Shown: positions 26,264 to 34,752, counted from the first letter of the stretch. The stretch: DNA of 64,000 bases from DSXF01 sp964387495 (GCA_964387495.1 CAYLXB010000003.1:35460-99459); one strand, 5' to 3'. The notes: generated by a model from the sequence alone, not told the origin. A program made the numbers and translations.

Positions 26264-27154
26264 ATGCGGAAATGGCAGGCAACCTGGCTGCTGGTGGTGA
26301 TTTTTCTGACTTTGCTGCTGCCGGTACCGTCACAGGCACAAAGCGGCATTCTCCTGGAGACTTTATCGGTTGAACTTCTGCCGGAGTACGATACTCCGCA
26401 AATGCTGGTAATCCAGAAATTCCGCCTGCCGGCAGATACCAGCCTGCCGGTCGAAGTGACCTTCCATATTCCTGCAGAAGCGCGCGTGAACGCGGTGGCG
26501 TATGAACAGGGCGGAAAACTCTATTATGCCCCCTCCAGTCTGCCGGAATTGGAGCAGGGAGCGCAATCCGTGCGCGTCATGGTGGAGCGGGCGCTTGAGT
26601 ACCGCATCGAGTATTATGCGGCCCTGCAGCGCTCGGGGAAAAACCGCGAGTTTACCTACCAGTGGGCCGGGGATTACGCCATCCGGCAGGCTTCCTTCAG
26701 CGTGACCCTGCCGGAAGATGCGGATGCGGTTGCCACCATTCCCTTCCTGGACCAACAGGGCAACAAACTGCGCGGCGATTTTGCTTCCTTTGAGGCCGGA
26801 GATCCATTCACCGTAAAAGTCGAATACCAGCGCGACTCGGACGCTGTGCAGATCGAGGGGGACGATGTGGAACTGGCAGAACCACCCGGTAGCAACTTCC
26901 AGTGGTCGGAACGCATGCTTACCATCTGGCCCTGGGCGCTGGGAGTGGCAGGCGTAGCCCTGATCGTGGGAGGGGGACTGTATTACTGGCTCTCGGGGCG
27001 CAACAAGAAAACCACCCGTCCCGGGCACCGGGCAGCCAAACGGGATGCAGCTTCCGGCGGCGATGTCCACTGCCACCAGTGCGGCCGGCGTGCCAGCCCG
27101 GGGGACCGCTTCTGCCGCGACTGCGGGACGCGCCTGCGGCAGGAAAATCCCTAG
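26264..27154 (+). CDS. exported membrane protein with C-terminal zinc ribbon
   Basis: 296 residues. The Shine-Dalgarno GGAGG (26252-26256) precedes the ATG. There is a signal peptide (LLVVIFLTLLLPVPSQAQ), an extracytoplasmic beta-rich domain (about 30-215), one membrane helix (WPWALGVAGVALIVGGGLYYWL), and a C-terminal cytoplasmic zinc ribbon with two CxxC pairs (CHQCGRRASPGDRFCRDCG). The extracytoplasmic domain (VEVTFHIPAEARVNAVAYEQGGKLYYAPSSL) has no family I recognise. It sits directly upstream of the cytochrome c maturation cluster. A similar zinc ribbon ends the CcmI-like protein at 30931-31455. Confidence 0.75.
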   Translation: MRKWQATWLLVVIFLTLLLPVPSQAQSGILLETLSVELLPEYDTPQMLVIQKFRLPADTSLPVEVTFHIPAEARVNAVAYEQGGKLYYAPSSLPELEQGAQSVRVMVERALEYRIEYYAALQRSGKNREFTYQWAGDYAIRQASFSVTLPEDADAVATIPFLDQQGNKLRGDFASFEAGDPFTVKVEYQRDSDAVQIEGDDVELAEPPGSNFQWSERMLTIWPWALGVAGVALIVGGGLYYWLSGRNKKTTRPGHRAAKRDAASGGDVHCHQCGRRASPGDRFCRDCGTRLRQENP

Positions 27155-27186
27155 CAGGTACCCTCCCAATGGCTTTTCAAGCAGGG

Positions 27187-27213
27187 TAATCCGGACTTTC
27201 TCAGTCTGGATTA
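27187..27213 (+). terminator. hairpin upstream of ccmE
   Basis: 11-bp stem TAATCCGGACT / AGTCTGGATTA with one G-T pair and loop TTCTC. It is followed by AT-rich sequence but no T-run; a -10-like TATTAT lies about 20 nt further on. Confidence 0.45.
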
Positions 27214-27286
27214 ATGTGGGTATGTAAAATTAGTATTATCCCTGCAGGTTATGGCGAATATCTTTATCCTTGGCTGGAGGTAGTGA

Positions 27287-27760
27287 ATGCGACCAAAATT
27301 CATTGTGGGCGGCCTGCTCATCCTGGCAGTCGTGGTCTTCTTGATCGTTTCTTCCACGCAAGCCAACGCGGAATACTTCATGACGGTGGACGAATTGCAG
27401 GCCAAAGGCTCCAGTGTGATGGATAAGAACCTGCGTGTTTCAGGCGCAGTGATCGGCGATACGATCCAATATGACCCGCAAACGCTCACCCTGACCTTCG
27501 AGGTGGTGCACGTCACCGGTGATAACAATGAAATCGAGGCACAGGGCGGCCTGGCAGAGGTCCTGCACCAGGCCGTGACGGACCCCACCCGCAGCCGGCT
27601 CAAGGTCATGTACAACGGCGTCAAGCCTGACCTGTTGCGAAACGAAGCCCAGGCGATCATGACCGGCCGCATGGGGCCGGATGGGGTCTTCCATGCCGAA
27701 GAACTTCTGCTCAAGTGCCCGACCCGTTACGAAGAGGCACTGCCCGAGCAGGCTGGTTAG
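27287..27760 (+). CDS. ccmE: cytochrome c maturation haem chaperone CcmE, CxxxY type
   Basis: 157 residues: one N-terminal membrane anchor (GGLLILAVVVFLIVSS) and a periplasmic OB-fold (VDELQAKGSSVMDKNLRVSGAVIGDTIQYD, VVHVTGDNNEIEAQGGLAEV, LKVMYNGVKPDLLRNEAQAIMTGRM). In classical CcmE a His in the HxxxY motif binds haem covalently. Here the site reads KCPTRY, with Cys144 and Tyr148, the CxxxY variant known from archaea and Desulfovibrio. It delivers haem from the CcmABCD complex to the CcmFH lyase. The Shine-Dalgarno GGAGG is 11 nt before the ATG. Confidence 0.94.
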   Translation: MRPKFIVGGLLILAVVVFLIVSSTQANAEYFMTVDELQAKGSSVMDKNLRVSGAVIGDTIQYDPQTLTLTFEVVHVTGDNNEIEAQGGLAEVLHQAVTDPTRSRLKVMYNGVKPDLLRNEAQAIMTGRMGPDGVFHAEELLLKCPTRYEEALPEQAG

Positions 27761-27769
27761 AAAACTCTC

Positions 27770-27798
27770 AGGTGACAGTGCTTATCGGGCTGTCACCT
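27770..27798 (+). terminator. hairpin between ccmE and ccmF
   Basis: Perfect 9-bp stem AGGTGACAG / CTGTCACCT with an 11-nt loop, followed by TTATG. It may partly terminate or set the stoichiometry of ccmE against the downstream genes. Confidence 0.5.
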
Positions 27799-27822
27799 TT
27801 ATGTTAAAGCACAGGAACCTGC

Positions 27823-29835
27823 ATGCTGGCTGAATTTGGATACGGCGTTCTGATCGTCACTTTTTTCCTGGCATTGTACGGCCTGGTGATGGCTGTATAT
27901 GGGGCCCTTGCCCGCTCCGGGAGCGCGGTGGAAAGTTCCCGGCGGGCCATGATCCTGACTTGGCCGCTGATCACGACCTCTGCCCTGTCACTGATCTACT
28001 TGCTGGTCAACGACCACTACGAGGTTTCGTTCGTCTATGAAGTTGCCAGCCGCGATATGCCGGCCTACCTCAAGGCAACAGCCTTGTGGGGTGGGCAGTC
28101 TGGCTCGCTGGTCTTCTGGGCCTGGCTGATGTCCGCCTTTATCTCACTGGTGGCTCTGCGGGGGTGGGAACGCGACCGAGAATTGCTGCCCTGGGTGGTG
28201 GTGGTCACTGCCCTGACCCTGGCTTTCTTCCTCAGCTTGGTGGTCTTTTTCGAAAACCCATTCCTGCGTTACTGGCAGACTTTTGACGGCGAGGTCATCC
28301 AGGCCATGTTCAAGCCCGTCCGCGCAGTGCCCTTCATCCCATCCGACGGGCGCGGCCTGAATCCGCTCCTGCGCCACCCCGGGATGGTCATCCACCCGCC
28401 GCTGCTGTACCTGGGCTTTGTGGCCTTTGTCATCCCTTATGCTTTCGCCATCGCAGCCCTGGTCGCTAACCGTAGCGACGACCGCTGGATCCGCCTGACA
28501 CGCCGCTGGACGCTGTGGGCCTGGCTGTTCCTCTCCCTCGGGCTCGTGCTGGGCGGACGCTGGGCCTATGATGTGCTCGGCTGGGGCGGCTACTGGGGCT
28601 GGGACCCGGTGGAGATTGCGGCTTTCATGCCCTGGCTGACCGGCACAGCTTTCCTGCACTCGGTCATGATCCAGGAAAAGCGCGGCATGTTCAAGCAGTG
28701 GAACATGATCTTGATCATCCTGACCTACGCACTGGTCATCTTTGGCACTTTCCTGACCCGCTCCGGGGTGCTCTCCTCCGTGCATGCCTTTGCCCAGAGT
28801 GCCATCGGGCCGATGTTCTTCGGATTCATCGTCTTGACTTTTCTGGCATCCGTTGGCCTGCTGGTCTATCGTTGGGGGAGCCTGCGGGCGGAGACAGAGA
28901 TGAAGTCCCTGTTCTCCCGGGAGGCGCTCTTCCTCTTGAACAACCTTTTGTTCCTGAGCATTCTGGTCGTGTGCTTCTGGGGGGTGATCTTCCCGTTGAT
29001 TTCGGAATTGTTCGTCAATCAAAAAGTGACCGTCGGCCCGCCGTTTTACGAGCGTGCCACCTCGCCGCTCTTTGCCGCCTTGATGCTGCTGATGGGCGCG
29101 GCGCCGCTTTCCGCCTGGGGCAGTTCCAGCCTGCAGACGATCGGCCGCAGCCTGTGGAAGCCGGCCGTTGCAGCTGGGGTTGTGACGGCTTCCCTGTTTT
29201 TTACCTATACCAAAAACCCCATTGCCCTGACCGGCTTCTTCCTGATCGCGCTGGTTTTGTCCGTGACACTCTATGAATTCTGGCGCGCCGCGCGGGCGCG
29301 CCAGAAGGCCCATGCTGAAAATTACCTGCATGCTCTCTGGAACCTGTTCACCCGCAACCGGCGGCGTTACGGCGGTTACGTGATCCATATCAGCATGATG
29401 CTGATGGCGATCGGCATCCTGGGCATCGAACTCTTCCAGACCGAGACACAGGGCACGCTGGCGTTGAAGGACTCCATCGAACTGGGGGAGTACCGCGTGG
29501 AATACAGCGACATTGCCCGCTTCCCCGGCCCGGACCTGCGGCAGGTCACCCGCGCGGTAGTGGATATTTACAACGGGAACCAATACCTGGGGCAGTTATA
29601 CCCGCGCATCGATTATTACCCCGACAGCCAGCAGAACATGACCATCCCGGGCCAGCGCCCGACCCTGCGCGATGACCTCTACATCCTGCTGGTGGATTGG
29701 CAGCCGGCCACCTCGACGGCAGCCACCTTCAAAATCTATGTCAACCCGCTGATCAACTGGTTGTGGATCGGCAGCCTGGTATTCCTGGCGGGCATCCTGA
29801 TCGCGGCCTGGCCGGAGCGGGAAGAAACAGCCTGA
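27823..29835 (+). CDS. ccmF: haem lyase subunit CcmF
   Basis: 670 residues, about 15 membrane helices, near the usual CcmF/NrfE length. The tryptophan-rich WWD motif is clear (GWGGYWGWDPVEIAAFMPWL, about residues 252-271). ALWGGQSGSLVFWAW near the N-terminus and HPGMVIHPPLLYLGFVAF carry conserved His residues for haem. HSVMIQEKRGMFKQWN and FLTRSGVLSSVHAF follow. A periplasmic domain lies near the C-terminus before the last helix. With CcmH it attaches haem to CxxCH motifs of apocytochromes. SD AGGA is 7 nt upstream. Confidence 0.97.
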   Translation: MLAEFGYGVLIVTFFLALYGLVMAVYGALARSGSAVESSRRAMILTWPLITTSALSLIYLLVNDHYEVSFVYEVASRDMPAYLKATALWGGQSGSLVFWAWLMSAFISLVALRGWERDRELLPWVVVVTALTLAFFLSLVVFFENPFLRYWQTFDGEVIQAMFKPVRAVPFIPSDGRGLNPLLRHPGMVIHPPLLYLGFVAFVIPYAFAIAALVANRSDDRWIRLTRRWTLWAWLFLSLGLVLGGRWAYDVLGWGGYWGWDPVEIAAFMPWLTGTAFLHSVMIQEKRGMFKQWNMILIILTYALVIFGTFLTRSGVLSSVHAFAQSAIGPMFFGFIVLTFLASVGLLVYRWGSLRAETEMKSLFSREALFLLNNLLFLSILVVCFWGVIFPLISELFVNQKVTVGPPFYERATSPLFAALMLLMGAAPLSAWGSSSLQTIGRSLWKPAVAAGVVTASLFFTYTKNPIALTGFFLIALVLSVTLYEFWRAARARQKAHAENYLHALWNLFTRNRRRYGGYVIHISMMLMAIGILGIELFQTETQGTLALKDSIELGEYRVEYSDIARFPGPDLRQVTRAVVDIYNGNQYLGQLYPRIDYYPDSQQNMTIPGQRPTLRDDLYILLVDWQPATSTAATFKIYVNPLINWLWIGSLVFLAGILIAAWPEREETA

Positions 29836-29837
29836 AG

Positions 29838-30329
29838 ATGAAAAATATACAACCTGTTTTGTCTGTGGTGATCCTCCTGCTGGCGCTGGCCCTTCCGTTC
29901 AGTGCGGTGCTGGCACAGACCTCCACACCCTCGGATGATGAGGTCAACCGCATTGCCAGGCAGTTATACTGTCCGGTATGCGAGAATACGCCCTTGGACG
30001 TTTGCCCGACCAAAGCCTGCGAGGAATGGCGCGAGCAGATCCGCACCATGCTGGCGGAGGGCAGCACGGAAGAGGAGATCAAGCAATATTTCGTCGAATA
30101 TTACGGGGCGCGCGTGCTGGCCGAGCCGCCGCGCCAGGGATTCAACTGGCTGGCTTACATCGTCCCGCCGGTTGCCGTGCTGCTGGGCGTTATTGTGCTG
30201 GTGCGCGCCTTCCGGAGTTGGCGAAAGCCTGCTGCTGTTCCTGAGGCAGGCGCGGAAGCAGAAAAGCCTGATCCCCAGGCGGACGAGTATGTTGCCCGGC
30301 TGGAAGAAGAACTGCGCCGGCGAAAGTGA
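29838..30329 (+). CDS. ccmH: cytochrome c maturation thiol-reductase CcmH, four-cysteine form
   Basis: 163 residues. A signal peptide (VVILLLALALPFSAVLAQ) is followed by the conserved redox segment LYCPVCENTPLDVCPTKAC, where classical CcmH has LRCLVCQNQSI. C45 and C48 form the CxxC; C56 and C61 are two extra cysteines not usual in the family. A helical YGARVLAEPPRQGFN segment, one membrane helix (YIVPPVAVLLGVIVLVRAF) and an acidic tail follow. CcmH keeps the apocytochrome CxxCH thiols reduced. The start lies 2 nt after the ccmF stop. Confidence 0.9.
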   Translation: MKNIQPVLSVVILLLALALPFSAVLAQTSTPSDDEVNRIARQLYCPVCENTPLDVCPTKACEEWREQIRTMLAEGSTEEEIKQYFVEYYGARVLAEPPRQGFNWLAYIVPPVAVLLGVIVLVRAFRSWRKPAAVPEAGAEAEKPDPQADEYVARLEEELRRRK

Positions 30330-30346
30330 TGCGAACGGAGAAGACG

Positions 30347-30922
30347 ATGACAGTGCAGCAGACCATCGAAAAACGCGGCGTACCTGTCTGGGTGCAATTG
30401 ATCATTTGGGGCCTGATCGCCGGCCTGCTGGCCCTGGTGGGGCTGGGGCTGGTGCGGGCCAGGAAGCCGGCCGTTGTAATTGGCAGCCCGGCGCCGGAGT
30501 TCAGCCTGCAGTTGTTCGAAGGCTATGAATTCCAGGGCGCTCCGGAGGTGAGCCTGTCCGGCCTGCGCGGCAAAGTGGTGGTGGTCAATTTCTGGGCTTC
30601 CTGGTGTAAACCCTGCGAACAGGAGGCGGCCGAACTCGAAGAGGCCTGGCGTATGTATGCGCCGTCCGGTGAGGTGGTGTTCCTTGGCATCGCCTGGACG
30701 GATACCGAGGCCAATTCCCGGGTATACCTGCAGCGTTTTGATATCACTTTCCCCAATGGCCCCGACCTGGGGACGCGCATCTCCCAGCAGTACAACCGCA
30801 AGCTGGGCGTGCCTGAGACCTATATCATCGGGCGGGATGGGCTGTTGAAGCATGTCCAAATTGGCCCGTTTACGTCCGTATCCCAGATCCAGGTGCTGGT
30901 CGACCGTTTCCTGGCCGAGTAA
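30347..30922 (+). CDS. ccmG: membrane-anchored thioredoxin-like protein CcmG/DsbE/ResA
   Basis: 191 residues from the ATG at 30347 (SD GGAGAAG). An upstream in-frame start, overlapping the ccmH end, lacks a better ribosome-binding site. One membrane helix (VQLIIWGLIAGLLALVGLGLV) and a thioredoxin fold with WCKPC (C87, C90), NFWASW before it, and the cis-Pro segment GVPETYII. CcmG/ResA-type proteins reduce apocytochrome c and CcmH disulfides. The gene lies between ccmH and the CcmI-like gene in a continuous operon. Confidence 0.93.
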   Translation: MTVQQTIEKRGVPVWVQLIIWGLIAGLLALVGLGLVRARKPAVVIGSPAPEFSLQLFEGYEFQGAPEVSLSGLRGKVVVVNFWASWCKPCEQEAAELEEAWRMYAPSGEVVFLGIAWTDTEANSRVYLQRFDITFPNGPDLGTRISQQYNRKLGVPETYIIGRDGLLKHVQIGPFTSVSQIQVLVDRFLAE

Positions 30923-30930
30923 GAGGATAT

Positions 30931-31455
30931 ATGCAAATAATTCCTTTGTTCTTGCTGCTGCTCCTGCTGGCCGCCGTGGTCTGGTTTACCGGCCAGCCCT
31001 TTGGGGCACGGCGCAGCCGCCGGCTGCTGGCGGGTGACCATGATACCTCCAGCCTGCTGGCCGAACGCGACCGGGTGCTGGATGCCTTGCAGGAACTGGA
31101 TTTCGATCATATGCTGGGGAAGGTCCCCGCAGAAGATTACCCCGCCCAGCGGGCCGCGCTCCTGCAAAAGGGGGCGGCCATCCTGCGCCAGTTGGACGGC
31201 CTGGCAGCCCCTTCCGGCACCGGCATGGGAGAAGGAAGGCCTGCTGGGGAGGCTATCGAGCAGGCCCTGGCAGTCCGCAGGGCAGAGACTGCACCCGGCG
31301 ATTCGCCAGACCTTTCCGATGACGCCCTCGAATCGCTGATCGCCGCCCGGCGGGCGCACCGCCGGGACCGCTGCAGCGGGTTTTGTCCCCGCTGTGGAAA
31401 ACCTGTACTGGCCTCCGACCGCTTTTGCCCGTCCTGCGGGACCCCTATCCGTTGA
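30931..31455 (+). CDS. CcmI-like membrane protein with zinc ribbon
   Basis: 174 residues. One N-terminal membrane helix (IIPLFLLLLLLAAVVWFTG) precedes a helical segment, LLAERDRVLDALQELDFDHMLGKVPAEDYPAQRAALL, that resembles the start of the CcmI cytoplasmic domain (and SHOCT-like modules). It then has a proline/glycine-rich linker and a zinc ribbon (CPRCGKPVLASDRFCPSCG). CcmI helps recruit apocytochromes in Proteobacteria; a like role here is inferred from position between ccmG and the cytochrome gene. The C-terminal segment of the next protein repeats the helical module. Confidence 0.75.
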   Translation: MQIIPLFLLLLLLAAVVWFTGQPFGARRSRRLLAGDHDTSSLLAERDRVLDALQELDFDHMLGKVPAEDYPAQRAALLQKGAAILRQLDGLAAPSGTGMGEGRPAGEAIEQALAVRRAETAPGDSPDLSDDALESLIAARRAHRRDRCSGFCPRCGKPVLASDRFCPSCGTPIR

Positions 31456-31486
31456 TGTCCGTGGAATGGATCATGCAGGAACAGTC

Positions 31487-33271
31487 ATGAAATTCCGTCT
31501 CCTTGCTTCTACCTTGATCGGCCTTGTCCTCACGGCCTGCAACCTGACGCTGGCCGAAGACCTCACCCCGCCGCCGGGGTACATCCCGCCCACCCCTCTG
31601 CCCACGCTCGGACCGCTCTATCCGGCTTCTGCACCGGACATCAGCAACGGTGCGGCGATCTACGCCGAGAAGTGCGCCAGCTGCCACGGCGCGGCGGGTA
31701 TGGGCGATGGCCCGCAGGGCCTGGAGTTGCCCAATTCCGTCACCGCCCTGGGATTGGCGGAGATAGGCCGGGCTGCGGTCCCCGCAGAGTGGTACGTGGT
31801 CGTCAGCCAGGGCCGCGTGGAAAAACTCATGCCGTCCTATGCCAGCCTGAGCGACCAGGAACGCTGGGATGTGGTTGCTTACAGCCTGACGCTCAGCATG
31901 CCTCCTGAACAGGCCAGGCAGGGCCGGGAGCTCTTTATGGCCAGCTGCCCCAGCTGCCCGACTGACCTCTTCACCGATCAGCAGAGAATGGCGGCGCTTT
32001 CCCAGGCATCCCTGCTGCAACTGATCGAGGCAGGCGGGGAAGGCCTGCCTGCCTTTGGGGCAGGCCTGACGGAGGCTGGGCGCCGGGCTGTGGCGGCCTA
32101 TTTGCGTTCACTTTCCTTTGCTGCCAATCCGGTTCCGGCAGGAACCCCGCCCGCCCCGGTTCCTGTGACGGCTCCTGCGGAACAACCCGGCGTCATCAGC
32201 GGTCAGGCTTCCAATGGCTCAGGTGGTGATCTGCCTCCTGGCCTCACGGTTACCCTGCATGGCTTCGACCAGGATGCCAGTGGGAACTTCACCGAGCCGG
32301 TGACCCTGGATACCCCTCTGCAGGCCGATGGTACGTTCGTTTTTCGCGATGTCCCCGTACCTGCCGGTCGTGTTTTTGTTGCTGCGTTGGCTTACAGCGG
32401 CGTGGAGTATGTTTCCAGCCCCATCTATGCGGACGGAAAACGGGCGGCCTATGACCTGCCCATCACCTGCTATGAGTCCACGACGGATGTCTCCGGCTTG
32501 TCTGTGGATCGCTGGCATATCTTCTTTAACTTCGAACAGCCGGGTGTCGTCCAGGTAATTGAATTGCTGGTGATTTCCAACCCCGGTAATCAGACAATTG
32601 TCTCCGCCAGCGATACGGAACCCGCCCTGGCCTTCAGCCTGCCGGAATCGGCCTCGAATCTCCAATTCCAGAACGGGGAGTCGGGCGATGGGCGGTATGT
32701 CCGGACAGCGGCTGGCTTTGGCGATCTGGCCCCGATTGAACCCGGCATCGGTGAATTCCAGGCCGTTTTTGCTTATGACCTGCCTTATGAGGGTGCGCTC
32801 GAATTCTCCCGCCTGTTGGATTTGCCGGTTGCGTCGGCCATCCTGATGGTGCCGGAGGGGGTGCGGGTCAAGAGTGACCTGCTTCAAAAAGGAGAAATGC
32901 GCCAGTTCCAGGGGACCGATGTGATGGTTTATAACAGCCAGGCTTTGCCTGTGGGTGCCACCCTGCAGGCAAAAATTTCTGGCGGCCCGGCCGGTTTCAA
33001 CCTGTCCAACCCTGATGGCCAGCAGCGTATCCTGGTGACTGTTGCTGCAATTGGTGTACTGCTTGTCCTGGCAGGTGTCTACCTGTTCTGGCGTGATCGT
33101 TCACGTTCTGCAGGAACGGTTGGCGCGGAGGATGATCTGCCGGATGCAGACAGCCTGCTGGATGCCATCATTGCCCTGGATGACCTGCATAAGTCCGGCA
33201 GCCTGCCTGATGATGTCTACCAGGCGCGCCGCAGCCAACTCAAGGAGCGCCTCAGGACGCTCATGCAGTAG
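31487..33271 (+). CDS. membrane-bound cytochrome c lipoprotein with beta domains
   Basis: 594 residues from the ATG at 31487. Lipobox VLTAC, then a Pro-rich spacer. The first cytochrome c domain has the haem-binding CASCH (C63-C66-H67) and a distal Met candidate (LMPSYASL). A second cytochrome-like domain (about 140-205) reads SCPSCPTD (C154, C157), with Pro at the haem-ligand His position, so it probably does not bind haem. Next come a carboxypeptidase-regulatory-like beta domain (GVISGQASNGSGG, FVFRDVPVPAGRVFVAALAY) and a further beta region, then a C-terminal membrane helix (ILVTVAAIGVLLVLAGVYLFW) and a cytoplasmic helical module (DLHKSGSLPDDVYQARRSQL). An electron-transfer role is likely; its partner is unknown. 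Confidence 0.85.
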   Translation: MKFRLLASTLIGLVLTACNLTLAEDLTPPPGYIPPTPLPTLGPLYPASAPDISNGAAIYAEKCASCHGAAGMGDGPQGLELPNSVTALGLAEIGRAAVPAEWYVVVSQGRVEKLMPSYASLSDQERWDVVAYSLTLSMPPEQARQGRELFMASCPSCPTDLFTDQQRMAALSQASLLQLIEAGGEGLPAFGAGLTEAGRRAVAAYLRSLSFAANPVPAGTPPAPVPVTAPAEQPGVISGQASNGSGGDLPPGLTVTLHGFDQDASGNFTEPVTLDTPLQADGTFVFRDVPVPAGRVFVAALAYSGVEYVSSPIYADGKRAAYDLPITCYESTTDVSGLSVDRWHIFFNFEQPGVVQVIELLVISNPGNQTIVSASDTEPALAFSLPESASNLQFQNGESGDGRYVRTAAGFGDLAPIEPGIGEFQAVFAYDLPYEGALEFSRLLDLPVASAILMVPEGVRVKSDLLQKGEMRQFQGTDVMVYNSQALPVGATLQAKISGGPAGFNLSNPDGQQRILVTVAAIGVLLVLAGVYLFWRDRSRSAGTVGAEDDLPDADSLLDAIIALDDLHKSGSLPDDVYQARRSQLKERLRTLMQ

Positions 33272-33277
33272 GCCTTC

Positions 33278-33973
33278 ATGATCTCTGTCTGCAAACTCGT
33301 CAAGCGCTTTGGTCTCAAGACTGTCCTGCGCGGCCTGGATTTCGAGGCCCGGCCGGGGGAGTTTGTAGCCCTGCTGGGCCCGAACGGCGCCGGCAAGACC
33401 ACCTTCCTGCGCATCCTGGCCTCCCTTTCTCGGCCCAGCCTGGGCGATGTGACGGTGGCCGGGTACCGCCTGCCTGGCCAGGCTGCCCTGGTGCGGGCCC
33501 GCTTGGGAGTGCTCTCGCACCAGCCGCTTCTGTACGGCGATCTGACTGCCGAAGAAAACCTGCGTTTTTATGCCCGTCTGTATGGATGTAAGGGCGATGA
33601 AGCCCGCCTGGGCGAAATCCTTGAACTGGCCGGGCTTGCCTCCCGCCGCCGCGACCTGGTGCGCACATTCTCGCGCGGCATGCAGCAGCGTCTGGCGATT
33701 GGGCGGGCAGTCCTGCATGACCCGGATGTGCTCCTGTTCGACGAGCCCTATACAGGTCTGGATCAGGAGGCTTGTGCCATGCTGGATGGAGTCCTGCAGC
33801 AGGTCGCCCTGCAGGGCCGCACCATCGTAATGACCTCCCATGACCTGGCGCGCGCGGAAGGCCTGGCCACCCGCTTCGACATCCTCACCCGCGGCGCGAT
33901 TGCCGCCTCCACCCGCCGGGAGGATTTGCGCGGCAACCTGCTGGATTTTTACCGGGAGGCACTGCAGTCATGA
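33278..33973 (+). CDS. ccmA: haem ABC transporter ATP-binding protein CcmA
   Basis: 231 residues. Walker A is GPNGAGKTT, the Q-loop lies in LSHQPLLYGDLTAEENL, the ABC signature reads FSRGMQQRLAIGRAV, Walker B is VLLFDEPYTGLD, and the switch His lies in MTSHDLARAE. In the Ccm system CcmA powers release of holo-CcmE from CcmC and is the ATPase partner of CcmB. It overlaps ccmB by four bases (ATGA). Confidence 0.96.
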   Translation: MISVCKLVKRFGLKTVLRGLDFEARPGEFVALLGPNGAGKTTFLRILASLSRPSLGDVTVAGYRLPGQAALVRARLGVLSHQPLLYGDLTAEENLRFYARLYGCKGDEARLGEILELAGLASRRRDLVRTFSRGMQQRLAIGRAVLHDPDVLLFDEPYTGLDQEACAMLDGVLQQVALQGRTIVMTSHDLARAEGLATRFDILTRGAIAASTRREDLRGNLLDFYREALQS

Positions 33974-34701
33974 GCCAGGGTACTCCCACCGCCAGCCGGT
34001 CAGCAGATGCCGCCATGCAGACAGATCGTTCGAGCTTCCTCCGGGCACTGCTCGCAGTTGCCTGGAAAGACCTGCGGGCTGAGTTCCGCTCGCGCGAGCT
34101 GTTCTCTGCCATGCTGGTCTTCGCCCTGCTGGTCATCATTGTTTTCAACTTTGCCCTGGAATTGGAGCCGAAGCTGCGCAGCCTCATCACCCCCGGCGTG
34201 TTATGGGTTACCTTCGCTTTTGCAGGCGCGCTTGGCCTGAACCGTTCCATGGCTATCGAAAAAGACCGCGGCTGCCTGGATGGCCTCTTGCTGGCGCCGG
34301 TTGACCGCTCGGCGATTTATTTTGGCAAAGTGCTGAGCAACCTCGTTTTCATGCTTCTGGTGGAAATCGCCATCCTGCCGCTTTACAGCGTTCTCTATAA
34401 TGTCAACCTTTTCGCCCCCGGCCTGCTGCTTGTCATTCTGCTGGGTTCTGTCGGTTATATTGCCGTCGGCACCCTGCTCTCTGCCATGGCAGTCCAGGCC
34501 CGGACGCGCGATGTTTTGCTGCCGATCCTGCTCTTCCCGGTTGCCATCCCGGTTTTGATCGCGGCGGTCAAAGCCAGTGCCGGTTTCCTGCAGGGCTGGG
34601 CCATGCCCGATCTTCTGCCCTGGATCAACCTGCTGGTTGCTTATGACGTGATCTTTATTGTAGTGGCCTGGATGGTGTTTGATTACGTGGTCGAGGAATA
34701 G
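33970..34701 (+). CDS. ccmB: haem exporter membrane subunit CcmB
   Basis: 243 residues with six predicted helices (for example ELFSAMLVFALLVIIVF, FVMLLVEIAILPLYSVLY, LLLVILLGSVGYIAVGTLLSAM). The CcmB signatures AWKDLRAEFRSRELFS, KDRGCLDGLLLAPVDRSAIYFGK and ILLFPVAIPVLIAA are evident. It overlaps ccmA at the ATGA, the typical arrangement of this ABC pair. Confidence 0.96.
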   Translation: MSQGTPTASRSADAAMQTDRSSFLRALLAVAWKDLRAEFRSRELFSAMLVFALLVIIVFNFALELEPKLRSLITPGVLWVTFAFAGALGLNRSMAIEKDRGCLDGLLLAPVDRSAIYFGKVLSNLVFMLLVEIAILPLYSVLYNVNLFAPGLLLVILLGSVGYIAVGTLLSAMAVQARTRDVLLPILLFPVAIPVLIAAVKASAGFLQGWAMPDLLPWINLLVAYDVIFIVVAWMVFDYVVEE

Positions 34702-34752
34702 CGCCGGTTCAGGCGGCCACCTTGTTTTCGAATCCCTGCTTGTGGAGTGCCG

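Noticed and set aside
28144..29583. Open frame of 479 codons on the minus strand across ccmF
   Set aside because: Antisense to ccmF; His/Gln/Asp-rich composition with no motif.
30931..31455. Complete CcmI with TPR domain
   Set aside because: Only the N-terminal helix and a short helical module match; the TPR part of CcmI is absent and a zinc ribbon is present instead.
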